A stretch of 64,000 bases of DNA from Ryuthela nishihirai (GCA_038380435.1 JAWZYU010000010.1:44550135-44614134); one strand, 5' to 3'. Shown: positions 31,592 through 43,504, numbered from the stretch's first letter. Notes: generated from the letters alone by a model not told the origin. A program made the numbers and translations.

Positions 31592-31838
31592 CAGTCGCTC
31601 AAATAAATATCCGAACACTATGGTTAATTACAGAATTCAGAAAAAATATCTGGCAATGATTTTTTTAGAAATTAGCCACCTGGCAACCTTCGTGTCACGA
31701 AATAAAATCTCTGGCAACCTTCGTGTCACGTTACACGAAGGTTGCCAGATCACTAATTTCTAAAAAAAAATTGTTGCCAGATATTTTTTCTGAATTCTGT
31801 AATCAACCATAGTGTTCGGATATTTATTTGAGCGACTG
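31592..31838. mobile_element. Palindromic MITE, TA-flanked (247 bp)
   Basis: The ends CAGTCGCTCAAATAAATAT and complement are near-perfect inverted repeats extending to the centre ('ggcaaccttcgtgtcacg...cgtgt.acgaaggttgcc'). Flanked by TA (31590-31591, 31839-31840). Tc1/mariner-type target. No coding capacity. Confidence 0.88.
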
Positions 31839-31955
31839 TACATTTCTCCTGTGTCAGTCATTTGATGTGTTTAACATGAGAAAGTGCATATCAATTATAA
31901 TTCTTTTCGCTGCTTTCTGAGAATTCAGAATTTTGCAACTCTTGAGACGGTTTTT

Positions 31956-32090
31956 ACGTTATAATGTACTGAAATTACATGAAATTACATTGAAATTACA
32001 CTGAAATTACGTTATAATGTACTGAAATTACATGAAATTACAGTGAAATTACACTGAAATTACGTTATAATGTAATGAATTACGTTATAA
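31956..32090. repeat. 53-bp tandem repeat (about 2.5 units)
   Basis: The word acgttataatgtactgaaattacatg starts at 31956 and 32009, with a partial unit at 32062. Each unit contains internal 11-12 bp sub-repeats of the type actgaaattac. Confidence 0.85.
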
Positions 32091-32524
32091 AATGCCGAAT
32101 TTCCCTGAAATGATGTTAAAATGCAATTTTTGAATATTGCACCTTTGGTCATAAATAAAGCATATTTAAAAAGAAACATTTTTTTTTTCTTCTATAAACA
32201 AGAATTCGGATCTGAAGTGGCTCAGTCAATTTTTTTTATGTTTTAAAAAGTGAAGTAGGTTCTCCTCTACGTAAAGGACGGAGATAACTTAGAAGCTCTC
32301 ATAGGCTTGTTCTGGTTTCTGATACAACCTACAAACACAGAGACGCTGCTTTAGGTACGCGAACTAGATCAGGTAGGGTAACCTTACTTAGTTATTAAGG
32401 GTAATTTCATAGGTAATTGTAAGGTAATCACACCTAGATTAAGGTTAACCTTAAGTTACTAATTAGTTATTTATTATTAATTAAACTTTAATTAGGTAGT
32501 AACTAATATTTTGTAGCGGCATAG

Positions 32525-32880
32525 AGTTGGATTGTTTTACCTCTGAGAAGCATATTTTTTGCACGTAATGGGCTGAATAACCATGTCACAAGAACCCCAA
32601 GGGTTTAGAGAAGTTTGGGGAGAAGATCCATCTGACAGATGTTAGGAGACAAATGGAAATTCTTTAACATGAATGTGGTATGGCTCTCTTTCATAAGGGG
32701 AAAGGCTTAATATTCCATCCGACGAATGTCAGCTTTTCCAAGCCCATCGGTGTCCCCTTTCTCACCGAAAGCAGGGTGGGGGGTACAGATGATAAATCTC
32801 AATTTAGACACAGTTGAAATTCGAACCCTGGAACCGCAGATTACGACCAGGGAACCCTACTCTCTGAGCCATCTCTTCTC
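32525..32880 (-). mobile_element. SINE A copy, diverged
   Basis: Reverse copy: tail 'gttggattgttttacctctgagaagc', body with deletions, head complement 'gaaattcgaaccctggaaccgcagattacg...ctgagccatc'. Confidence 0.83.
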
Positions 32881-33512
32881 CGTATTAATCGGTACCCATT
32901 CTTATTTGTTAGAAAGGAAATATGTTAATGGTACTCCCACTACAAAACAATACAATACTCTAAAAGAAGAAGATATCAGGAGCAGATGCGTAAATGCCTG
33001 GAGATCCGAGTTTCGCCTGCTGGCGAAGAAACGCTAAAAAGCAAAATGATCGAAAATTGGCGGCTGTCTTGTTTACGTATTTCAACGACGGGGATATTCC
33101 TTCAGTGAGCTCTTTCCCAATTTCTTCGACAGCTCGACAGGCAAAAGCACTTATCTAGTCTGAAATAGAGACGCACAGATGGATGCTCTCAGCATCCGAC
33201 GTAGCTTTAAAGCATAATATCTGCGAACAAAGGACGTTACCATTGAATGTGAATGCGTCGCTTCTCAAGATATCAGCTTCTTTGTATCGCCATAGTAACC
33301 AATGATGGGAAATGAAACAGAACTGGAAAAATATCATCGGACACATACCAAAGTATCGATGATATTTAGCATTTGTATGGAGATGATGCTGGCTTTGAGA
33401 TTCTCTTGTTAGTTCTCGTGTTTCTTTTTCTCTGTATATCACAGTATTGCACTCAGATTGTCAATACATTGTTTTCAGTATTTCTTGTAAAGATAAAGAC
33501 TTGAATCCTTAT
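32881..33512. other. Noncoding stretch
   Basis: No coding family recognised. A 95-aa open frame (33155-33442, minus) has no recognisable domain. Confidence 0.4.
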
Positions 33513-33892
33513 TAGGGGCGGGATTGCCTCAATTCGGTAGCGTTCCAGGATCGTAATCTGATGCTTTCAGGTTGGAGTTTAAACTCTGACAGTGTTTTGG
33601 ATTTATCTCCGCTAAACTCCACCCTACCCGCTGAGAAAGGAGACACTGATAGGAATGAATAGCTGACTCCTTCAGATGTGATGCTAAGCGGTGATTCTGG
33701 CGTAGAAGAGCCATAGCCTGTGTACGTTAAAGAACATGCTGGATGGCTTTGATGGGAGTCTCCATCTGTTTGCTAACAGCTGTTCAGTGGGTCCCCTTCC
33801 CTAGACTACACTTAGACTTTGGGGTCTTGTGACCTGCCATTTAGTCCACCGTGGGTAAAAAGGTGCAGCTGAGAGGTAAAACAACCCAGTTT
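33513..33892 (+). mobile_element. SINE A copy
   Basis: Plus copy: head 'ggggcgggattgcctcaattcggtagcgttccagg', body, tail 'gctgagaggtaaaacaaccca'. Confidence 0.87.
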
Positions 33893-34049
33893 CTCTTTTT
33901 CAATCAATTACTCGAGATAATTGGCTTTCGAAATTGGCATAACCTTCTTAGTGGTGTATTCAGAAAGTATAAAGAGTGACACCTACAAAAACTCTTCTTT
34001 TAATTCTTGGTTTGAACTCAAACCGAAACCAAATTAAACCAAATTAAGC

Positions 34050-34192
34050 CGTATTTAAATCCGATGAACTATATATATAGTTCATCGGATTTAAATACGA
34101 TGAATCACACCATGTTCATCGATTTTTAATACGATTTAAATACGATCCGATGAACTTTATATAGTTCATCGGATTTAAATACGGCTTAATTC
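34050..34192. repeat. Palindrome cluster, including a perfect 50-bp palindrome
   Basis: 34050-34099 is a perfect 50-bp palindrome, arms cgtatttaaatccgatgaac followed by an AT-rich centre. A second, imperfect copy of the same palindrome (34143-34184) and an intervening degenerate unit make the whole segment self-complementary. Confidence 0.9.
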
Positions 34193-34199
34193 GCAATTA

Positions 34200-35599
34200 C
34201 CCCCGCAATAATCCGAATTAATTTTAAGGGGTAGTTACACTCAGTTTAAGAACCATTACTATAAAAATTCCACCGATAATACAGATTGCAAAGCATCAGT
34301 TGTTTCTTTCTTACATCTTGATTTTTTTTCTTCATCTTTATATTATTGTGTCCAACATGTTCGATAGAATTTTCCTGTTGGGATACAAATACAAATTATT
34401 AGTTCTAATGGCTGCAATACTTCTTTGTCAATTTCAATCGTACAATTGTTGTGTAAAATGATAATAAAAAAAATCATTTTCCCACCCAATATCTGTTCGC
34501 CAATGGCACTGATTTCAACTGTAAGAGACCCTCTTAACCGCATCGTGAAAAACATAATGCAATTCTTTAGAATTATGGAATTCCTTATCCTTGCTGTAAC
34601 ATCTTTGAATATGTACCGTGAACATATTACCTGTCTAGTATTGACATATTGTGTCTTTCCCTTTGCATAACTATCGATAGAAACTATTGTTTGAAGATAT
34701 TTATCAAAGAACTGTGCCATTCCTCATGAACTAGTGTGTAAATACGTCAACTGTATGTTATGTAGAAATAAGGCTCATGTGCCAAACAACACACTTAACT
34801 TTGTAAGCAGTATTGGGAAACATTACGTGTTACTTAACGGAATAACGATACGAATAACGTTAACGGAATTTTTAAAATATTTATAACGATAAAAAGTAAC
34901 AAATAGCGGAAAAAATAATTTCGTTATTTTCACATTTATTTTTTTGTTACGTTTCAGATTTTTCCTTATAAGATATATTTGGAAACTTGTGCGAAACAGA
35001 CAAAAGTACAATTAACTTTTTTGATCAATTAACAAAGCCTTTCAGTGACTCTGTTCAATGATACATTCCTAAAGAATTCGGGAATCAGCTGTCTTACCAC
35101 CTTTCTCGTAACTGTCGCTCAGAGAAAGGTTCTATTTTCTCCATCTCACAACCCTAGTCTGGAGTCAAGTAACAGCAGATAAGCTTATCAGGCTTAGATA
35201 GTCAGATAACAGCTACAGTAGAAAAGAAATGGTGAATCTCCATTCATGCAGAAGGAAAACAGCGCAATTACTATTTGCTATCTTAACTTAGCCTGTACGA
35301 GTTCCAAGATAAATGGCTTATTACCTCTTAATCTCACAAATCAGTGCCTGATTCGCGAGTGATGGAAATGTAAAAGACGAACCCAAGAGGGGCCACAGGG
35401 GCGGTTATAGTAAGAAGTGTTTATGGAACACTATTAGAGGACAAAAAAGCGATACTCAAAGACCATCAACTTTGATTTTTTTCTCTTGTACTGTGGTTCA
35501 TGACCAGTGGATCGCAGTTGATCAATGATCTTATTATCTCATATGAACTCCCACTGCATCGAAAGAGTTCTTCGCAAGCTTCTTGATATGAGTATAGAT
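34200..35599. other. AT-rich noncoding stretch around the possible MITE
   Basis: No gene recognised. Confidence 0.4.
34808..35156. mobile_element. Possible hAT-like MITE
   Basis: The left end CAGTATTGGGAAAC and the 'acgtgttacttaacg' interior look like a common hAT-type MITE style, and the right end 'ctcacaaccctag' is roughly inverted. No matching 8-bp TSD was found, so the boundaries are tentative. Confidence 0.3.
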
Positions 35600-36870
35600 G
35601 TAATCAGTGTCCAGATCTCTATGGGTATGTTTGTTTTTTAAAAAGCATGGAGCACCGATCTGAGTATCTTATTCTGAAAGCTTTGGAGCTTTCTGATGTT
35701 TGTATCTATGATATTATCACACAAGACATACGAAAGAACAGGTCACACACAGAACGATCTTATATAAGAAGAATTTCTTTTCCGGAGGCAGTTTGGAGCT
35801 CCATCTCATCAATGGGCCGAGCTTACATTTGATAATGTTAGCTTTGGATAGCACATGATGTGAACATCTCATTCCAATCTGCAGTGTAATACCATCCCCA
35901 GATGTTACACAGTAGATTTCAATTGAGTTTCGATTCCAAATATTTTCGAACATTCGCGATCTTTGATTCTTTTCAGAGAGAAGAGTACTGATTGACTCTT
36001 CTCTGAATTGATTTTATCCTCCAATTGGAATACCATCGCTCTACCTTGTCCATCCCCAGTTGCAGTCTCTTGATAGCCAGACAGGGATTGTGAGACGAAG
36101 AAAGCAGAGCGATATCTTCAGCATATAAGGCAGTAATGATGAAATGAAGCTCAGAGACATCATACATATACCGAATGAATAGGTAGGGCCCAACAGCAAG
36201 CCTTGTGGAATACCTTGCTCAATGTTTCTCACCCAAAAAAAACTATCACTGATATGGACGCTGAAAGTTCTTTTGTTAAGATAGGTTTGGGTTGTGGTGG
36301 TCAAATCCGTTGGAAATTTGGCTTGGATTATTTTTAAAACGAGGCTATTGATTCAGATCTTGTCAAAGGCTTTAGCGACATCGAGAAAGGTGGATGCAAC
36401 GTTATCGTTTTTGTTAACATCTCTGCCACCTTTTCTACTGCTCTGAATATCTGATGGACTGTAGAGCGTTTCTGCTTAAAGCCAAATTGTTCTTCCAGAA
36501 TCAAGTTATTAAGCTCGATATGCTCCGATATACGGTTTAGGATGGTCCGTTGGTAACATGCACGTTAGAAGGCTGATGAGCATGTAGTTCTGTGGGAAGG
36601 TATGGCCTTTATCAGGCTTAGAAACTATTTTAACTATGGCTTTTTTCCAAACTCCTGGAAAATGTTTGATTCTCAAAAGAGCATTGAAGATAGCACAGAT
36701 GGCAATTGCAATAGGGCGAAAATCCGAAATATGTTAAAAATCCCTGGGATCGGCTTAAAAACTTGCTGAAGGAACAATGTAGGTGGGATAATTTGTGTAT
36801 AGGATGTAGTATTGGGAGAAATCTCTTCTACAGGAAAGCATCCATAAACGTAGTTCAGTGTCATTAAACA
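35600..36870 (-). pseudogene. Jockey-like LINE reverse transcriptase ruin
   Basis: Minus-strand frames give RT words in the right order: EEQFGFKQKRSTVHQ (about 36465), DVAKAFDK (motif A, about 36370), LVLKIIQAKFP and TYLNKRTFSV (about 36270), GIPQG (motif B, about 36205), YAEDIALLSS (motif C, about 36120), and a post-RT segment. Motif C carries Glu for the first catalytic Asp, and frames are broken by shifts and stops. The sequence style suits the jockey/CR1 group. Ends are not defined, and no tail or TSD was seen. Confidence 0.8.
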
Positions 36871-37554
36871 ACAAAACATATGATTTGATGGAAACCTATC
36901 TTGATGAAACCGAAAAATTAGAGGCGAAAGAAAATATAATTCTGCAAAAATGTTTTACACTACTGGAAAAATGAAGACAAAACACTGCAAAGCCTTGCAA
37001 GATTGTTCTACTGGTACCTGCAAATCAGGGATCTGTAGAGTTTGTTTTTGACAAAAGAAACAATTTGGATTCAAAATTGTTAAAATAGATTTGACTTATG
37101 GTGATCAATAAAATGGAATAACATTGATTGTAGTATGATTTTAATATTTTTGAATCTTTTTTCTATTTTCTTCGACCACGCGATATGATGTTAATATTTT
37201 TGAAAGGAATTTCCCCCTTTTTAAAATTTTACTGGAATTATTTTAGCAGAGTTTTTAAAATAATATTCTATGCACAAAAATTATTACAGTACTAAGAATT
37301 CTGAACGCATAGTCATGCTCAGAACGTTTTATTAATAATGCTCCATTTTATTTTATAAAAATTTTATAACTAAATAACCAAGAAGAATAAAATTTTAAAT
37401 TATTCCTTTGTAAATAAACAATTGCAACCAAATTCAAATAGTGTACTGAAGAATTCCTAATAATTTGGTGTAACTTTCTTCAGTAGTTTCGATTCTCTGG
37501 CTTACATACGTTATTAGAATACATATAATGGTATCCTATACTATTTATTCACAG
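36871..37554. other. AT-rich noncoding stretch
   Basis: Nothing recognised. Confidence 0.4.
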
Positions 37555-37937
37555 CTAGGTGGGGCTGGGGGGGGGCTCAATCGGTAGCGCGTCAGACTCG
37601 TAATCTGTAATTTCCAGGTTCGAACCAGGAAACGATTCGAGTCCCACTTCGACCAGTGTTGAGATTTATCTCTGCAAAACGCCACCACTCGGCCAGTAGG
37701 CGACACCGATGGGCTTGGAAATGCTGCCGTCCGTCAGATGGGACATTAATTCATGATCTCGCGTTCCGCAGAGCTACACCCTGTGCGCATTAAGGAACAC
37801 ACTGGATGGCTTTGATGTAAGTTTTCTTCTGTATCCTAACAGCTGACCAGTGACTAAACTCGCTGAGCCCTCGGTGTCCTTGTCATTTAGTCCATTGTGT
37901 GCAAAAAACAGTGCTGCTTAGAGGTAAAGCAGCCCAC
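37555..37937 (+). mobile_element. SINE A copy with small duplication in the B-box region
   Basis: Plus copy with a good head ('ggctcaatcggtagcgcgtcagactcgtaatctg'). The B-box region is doubled ('aggttcgaacc...gattcgagtccc'). Tail 'gaggtaaagcagccca'. Confidence 0.88.
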
Positions 37938-38159
37938 TTCCAGCTGGGTCTCTCAGTTGACATTTTTATTTCATTATTTTTAAACCACGATTTTTAAGAA
38001 TCAGTAACTGAAGGAATCAGTAACAGGAAAAGTAACCGCAATAATTCTATTTTCATACATGGATTTATTTCATTACTAATAAGTGTTATTAATATTGATA
38101 ATTTTATTTTATCGTATATTGTATTCGTTTTTTTAGCAAGTGGATTGATTGAACTGGTA

Positions 38160-38322
38160 AGGCATCTCCCGTCAAGGCCATCCAGCGTGTTCTTTAACGT
38201 GTACGAGCTATAGCTCTCCCACACACGGGTCACAGCTTAACGTCCTATCCTACTGACAGCGGCCTCCCCAAGCCCATCGGTGTCCCTACTGACCGTGTGC
38301 CGGGCGGGGAGTTTTGTGAGTT
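38160..38322 (-). mobile_element. SINE A internal fragment
   Basis: Reverse fragment from 'ctcccgtcaaggccatccagcg' to 'gggcggggagttttg'. Both ends of the element are missing. Confidence 0.85.
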
Positions 38323-38932
38323 TACAAATGCAAATAACAATCAATTTGCTAAATGTAAACAAATGACAATAAGCAAAAAGTCACAAGAAATGTTTTCATG
38401 TATTATACTATTAATTTAAAAAGCATGTCTAGTACTCACTCGTTGGATTCACCTATTGGACTTCACCTAGTTGATTACAAAGAAGCAAGAGAGCAGTAAA
38501 AACAGCATTCAAGTATAATAATCTATTCAGCAATTGTCCTCCCTTAGTCTTTACGTCGTAAATAGATATTGTATTCCTCCTTAAGTCTGCGCCTTTTCTT
38601 TTACCATTTCTATCTTTTTTTTATGAAGTCTCTTTTTCTTTAACCAAATTAAATGTAAAATGCTTTTCTCTTCTGCCCTGTCTCTATGTCCTGATTTTTA
38701 CTCGCCATAGTTGAAATTTTTGCAACCAAAGAACCCAAATAAAGTGAATACATTAATAATGACAGACGACGATTGTTTATATCCGACAGCGCCAATGTTC
38801 TGTAATGATCAACGAGGAAAATTATTAAAGGTAAATGGAATAGCTCCAAATTACTTTCTTAATATTTCCGGAATGTAAAACGATGATTTTCTTTTTTTTT
38901 TCTAAAAAATATGTCGGATTTTTAAAGAGTTT
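38323..38932. other. AT-rich noncoding stretch
   Basis: Nothing recognised. Confidence 0.4.
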
Positions 38933-38933
38933 A

Positions 38934-39469
38934 CTGTATACAATAAATTCTCGATTATCAGATACTCAATCATCCGGAATTCTCAAGCAACTGCATAAAT
39001 TTCAAATTGAATAATTGAATTGGTATGGCAGATTTCAATGCACGCGACAGTTCTCTCGGATGCCGCTGACGTCGTCTTTCAATCATTGTTATATTCACGC
39101 TATGACACATTGTTACACTCCAGTTCATCACGGCCATTGAAGTAGCAGGTAATTGAATTTGCTATCGTTGTAGTTCTATTTGTCAGAAATCTTTCACGTC
39201 TTAATTTGTAATGCTTTCAAAGAAGAATATTATGCAAGAACTAAAATATTTATAAAAAAATCAGATTTTGAATATTTACATTTGTATTAAAAACATTATA
39301 CTTCATTTTTAATATCATAATTTGTAATTACATATTTGTTTCAACTAAGGCTTGAATACAAGATTGTACCTACTGTACTTGGTTTCTATAAAAGTATATC
39401 TGCAGCCGGCAGATTCATTTAAACGACAACCCCATTCCCCATAAATGCCGGATAACCGGGAGTTTACAG
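38934..39469. mobile_element. pogo/Tigger-like MITE, diverged
   Basis: The left end CTGTATACAATAAATTCTCGATTATC and the complement of the right end, CTGTAAACTCCCGGTTATCCGG, resemble pogo/Tigger terminal repeats. TA dinucleotides flank both sides (38932-38933, 39470-39471). No transposase inside. The repeats match imperfectly, so it is old. Confidence 0.5.
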
Positions 39470-39777
39470 TATTTCAAAGTTACATCCGAGTAGAACAAGG
39501 AATAATAATTATAGCAATCCTCTGCTGTAGCGTGATTCAATAAGCGACTATTCATAGAGTCCTATTAATACTTAAATTACAACCCAAGCTCGCTATAGCA
39601 TTCTCCATTCACTATAGAGCTATCGGCTGAGAGGTCTAAGTGTTCTCTTTTGCTTAGCATCTCGTACTGAGCACCTGGGTTTTCGTACATCGACGCCTAG
39701 CATTCAGATTCCTCTTAGTACCCAATTCTGTTCGACGTAATATCGGTTTATAAACACGTTCTGTTGTATTTATTGAC

Positions 39778-39985
39778 ATTTAATCCTTTAAAATCTACAG
39801 TAAGTGATAAACACGTCCGAGTTCATCTGTAGCAGGTAATGCCGAAAAGATTCCCGAGATATGACTAAATAAGAGTCTTTGCTCTTAATCTTTCCCCAAA
39901 GAATTTTCTAATGTCAGAGTTCATGACTGTTCAATATTCACCCTCAGAAACATCTGTGTGTTGAAAGCATAATATCGGATCCAGA
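39778..39985. repeat. Unclassified dispersed repeat U2, copy 1
   Basis: 'tttaatcctttaaaat.tac.gta.gtga.aaacac' through 'gtcagagttcat' to 'gaaa.cataatatc' matches 45718-45915 along about 200 bp at roughly 75-80%. No coding content. Confidence 0.75.
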
Positions 39986-40154
39986 TAACCTCGATCAATT
40001 TTTTTTAAAGTTCTAGTGAATAAGATCAATAACTCCAAAGGTTTTCTTTACTGTGTAATTTTTATACCCAGCTGGTCTAATTTTATGGTAAGATTTTTCA
40101 CTGGTGCAATATTTACCGTAAGAGCAATTTTCGAGTACTGTTTTATTTGTTTAA

Positions 40155-40362
40155 GCCGTCGCATGGCCGAGTGGTTAGCGCGCTTGGTTACTGATCTAAG
40201 GGATCTGGGTTCGAGCCCCGGGTAAGGCATGGATGTATGTGTCGTTTTTCTGCTGAAGTCCTGTCATCCTCTCAGACCTTCTACTGTGGCACATAAACTG
40301 ACAGGCTCCTGTCAGACCTCTGTGGCAAGCAGCTGCTTGAGGGGTATTTTATTTATTTATTT
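40155..40362 (+). mobile_element. SINE B, reference-quality copy with 14-bp TSD
   Basis: Complete tRNA-headed copy. The head has TGGCCGAGTGGTTAGCGC (A box) and GGTTCGAGCCC (B box), then a linker (atggatgtatgtgtcg), the body (ttctgctga.gtcctgtcatcctc), and tail hairpins CTGACAGG/CCTGTCAG and CAAGCAGCTGCTTG, then T/A-rich DNA. It is flanked by ttttatttgtttaa at 40141-40154 and 40363-40376. The class II-like head suggests a tRNA-Leu or -Ser ancestor. Confidence 0.94.
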
Positions 40363-40376
40363 TTTTATTTGTTTAA

Positions 40377-41159
40377 ATATTAAAATTGGCTCGAATTAAA
40401 GATTTTTTGCTTACTATTCATCTGTTTTGTTAAATATAAAGTACAACCAGAGGCTTCTTTGATGTCAAAATTTAATTTGCTTGCAGGATTCGAATTAATT
40501 AATCTTATGGAGAAATTCTATTGGCTTAGCTTTGTGTTTCAATAGAAACAGTTAAATGCGCTAAGCAAGGTATTACTGTAGCACGGACGTAACTAAGATT
40601 TTGTTTCGAGGCGAAGGGTCAGATAAATTAGTTTCCGGGGGGAGGTCGGAAAATGTAGTTTAGGGGAAGGTTCGAGAATCTAGTTTTGAGGGGTGGGGGT
40701 GTCTGAGAATAAGACCTGAATAGGGTTTCTCAATCACTAAAATATTCCACTGGGCCGAAAGAATGGAAAAAATTGAAATAAAATGGTTATAATGATATTC
40801 TATATATTCTACATGGAATAAAATTTTATAGTTGTGTTTCAAATCTATTTTTAGTGCCTGACATATAATACAGGATTAAAATAAAAAAAAGACAAAGACA
40901 ACTGTTTTAGATTTCAAAGGAGGTAGACAAATTTGATATTTCGTATAAGACGACCGGATTATCAAGGGGGATCACCCCCTTTGTACATCACTGTGCCCCA
41001 GTCACCCCCTTGGTACATCACAGTGCATCCATATTAGAAATCCTGAGACGGGTCATATCATATTAATGGCCTGTTCGATACTTTTGGCTGACCGTGGGCA
41101 ATTAATTACACCTATCGATACCGATCTTACTGATTTATTTGTTCTAGTGTCTTTTAAAT
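40377..41159. other. Noncoding stretch
   Basis: No gene recognised. 'gcacggacgtaactaagattttg' near 40579 and 'cccccttggtacatcacagtg' near 41000 may be ends of an eroded DNA transposon, without a TSD to prove it. Confidence 0.35.
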
Positions 41160-41432
41160 TACTTCCTCTACCTCGCCCTCGTTGGGAAAGGGGACAACAA
41201 TGGATTTTGAAAGGGTGCCATCCATCTGATAGGACGTTAAACCGTGGTCTCCTGTACAGGAGAGCCATACCCTATGTATGTTAAATAAATACCCTGGATG
41301 GCTTCGAGAGGATGCTTCCATCTGTTTGCTGACCAATGGATATCTTTCTCTAACATTGGAGTGCCTGTGTCCTGGCCATTTAGCCCATTGTGTGCAAAAA
41401 GTGCCGCTCGGGGAAAAGAAAAACTCAAACCA
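41160..41432 (+). mobile_element. SINE A copy lacking the head
   Basis: Plus copy from 'cctcgccctcgttgggaaaggggacaac' through 'gagagccatacc' to 'gtgccgctcggggaaaag'. The tRNA-like head is missing or unrecognisable. Confidence 0.78.
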
Positions 41433-41555
41433 ACTTTGGAATTACGGCATTATTGAAATTCTTAAGTGTTTAACTTATTAATAATATTATTATTTATTAT
41501 TAGAATTTGGTGGTTGTCATAATGTACTTCATCATCATCATCAAGCAGCCATGGG

Positions 41556-43217
41556 CTACGGAGGTCCAACCAGACCGTGCAATTTAGTTCTCCAAGCAAG
41601 TCTATCCTGAGCTACATCTACTGCATCTGGCCACTGCACACCAATTCTAACACGGTTCTGTTTGACATTGTCTGCCCACCGCATCCTAGGTCTCCCCCTC
41701 CTTCTGAGGCCTCTAGGCACACTGTTCATAACCCTATTCGCCAATCTATAATTATCCATACGAGGGCAACATGACCAAACCCACGGAGTTTCTCTCTGCA
41801 CAATATGCTGCTTAAAGGAGGTTACAGACTCCTTTGTCTAACCTCATCATTAGTTACAAAGTTGAACCACCTAATGCCCAAGATACTGCGTAAACATCTG
41901 GAATCAAAAGCATCTAGTTTCCTGTTATCTTGTTTACAAAGTGTCCAAGTTTCATTACCATAACTAACCCTAGAAAGAACCAAACTATTATACAGTCTAA
42001 TTTTAGTCTTTAGGTGTATACGCCTATTTCTCCACAATCTCCATAGATTCTTAAAAGTCCCGGCAGCAATCCCTATTCATCTGTTAATCTCATGCCGCAC
42101 ATCACCATTATCTGTTACATAGCTCCCAAGATAATTAAACTGTGACACCTGCTCAAGACTGCAACCATTCAGATCAACTGAATCACAACCTGCCCGACCA
42201 ATTTTCATCACTTTAGTTTTCTCTCTGTTTATAACCAAACCTACTCTACTACCAGTCTCATCAACAGCTCGAATGAAAGAGTTCATCTCATCAATATCAT
42301 TTGCCAAAAGGGCTAAATCATCAGCATAATCTAAATCAGAAATTTTCGTATCTCCAGTCCATTTAAGGCCAAAATCTTTCCTTTGAAGTGAATTTCGCAT
42401 AACATAATCAATAACCAAGCTAAAGAGAAAAGGAGACAAAATGCACCCTTGTCGAACACCAGAAGTAATGCTAAACCAATTGCTACAAGCCTTAACCAAC
42501 TCTCACACACGACTCAGTGTTATTACAGAGAGCTTTCATTATGTTAACTAACTTGTCTGGTATACCATATGATTTCACAATCAACCACAAATTATGACGA
42601 TCAGCAGAGTGGAAAGCCTTTTTGAAATCAACAAAGCTAACAACCAAAGGTTTCTGAAACTCTAAACATTTCTCAAGAATCTGCCTAAGTGAAAATATCT
42701 GAATCACACATTCCCTACCACTTCTGAATCCACATTGCTCATCACGCAATTGACTGTCAACCAGATTCTTAATTCTATTAAGCACAATCATGGAAAGAAC
42801 TTTACCTGGGACAGAGAGTAGGCTAATACCCCTATAGTTATCACAAGGACTGCGATCACCTTTTTTGAAAATAGGGATAACAATAGCTCTGGTAAAATCC
42901 TTAGGAACCATGCCTTTATCATAAAAGATATTCAGAATTTCAGTCATCCAAGTGGTAACCGAAACATTTCCAGCTCTAAGCATTTCCGTAGTAATTTCAT
43001 CTACCCCTGCGGATTTATGAAGTTTAAGTTTAGAAACAGCCAAAATAACTTCAGATAGTGTTATAGGGCCAACATTAAAGCCACCAATGCATCTATCATC
43101 ATTGCAAACAATGGGAATAGAACTAACCACATTGTTTAGAATATCACTGAAATGCTCAGCCCACCTAGCCATGACAGAATCCTCACCTTCTATAACCTTA
43201 CCTTGTTTTTCCTTCAA
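41556..43217 (-). pseudogene. LINE reverse transcriptase and C-terminal domain, frameshifted
   Basis: Pieces at 42492-43217, 42077-42499, 41822-42037 and 41556-41801 together cover RT: IPIFKKGDRSPCDNYRGISLL, QCGFRSGREC, SFVDFKKAF (motif A), GVRQGCILSPFLF (motif B), YADDLALLA (motif C), then SQFNYLGSYVTDNG and WTLCKQDNRK. A basic C-terminal stretch (RRRGRPRMRWADN) precedes the end GLVGPP. The catalytic aspartates are still present. At least three frame breaks separate the pieces. Confidence 0.92.
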
Positions 43218-43504
43218 TCCCTGTATACCTGTTAGTTTTCTACCACATAAAACATTAACTATCTGGTACAGCTCTCTGATGTTGTGCTATCTAACTCCTT
43301 CCTCAGCTTTGTCAGCCAAACCATCAAGCCAAAGATTCTTATCAGCACCTAACTGATCTTTTACACGTTTATTAAGTTCTCTGTAATGCTTTCTATTAGG
43401 ACTAGTAGTGTATTGATTAAGGACATTCCTGCAGTTCTTTCTTTCCAAAATAAGCTCAAGTGCCTTATCACTCAGATAATTCTGACTCTTCTGCTCCTTT
43501 TTTC

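Noticed and set aside
33155..33442. 95-aa frame on the minus strand
   Set aside because: No recognisable family and no supporting neighbours.
34808..35156. Confident hAT MITE call
   Set aside because: The left end fits, but the right end and TSD do not; kept only as a low-confidence feature.
40163..40230. Functional tRNA gene (Leu/Ser type)
   Set aside because: The acceptor stem does not pair, and the same sequence continues into the SINE B body with TSDs around the whole unit.
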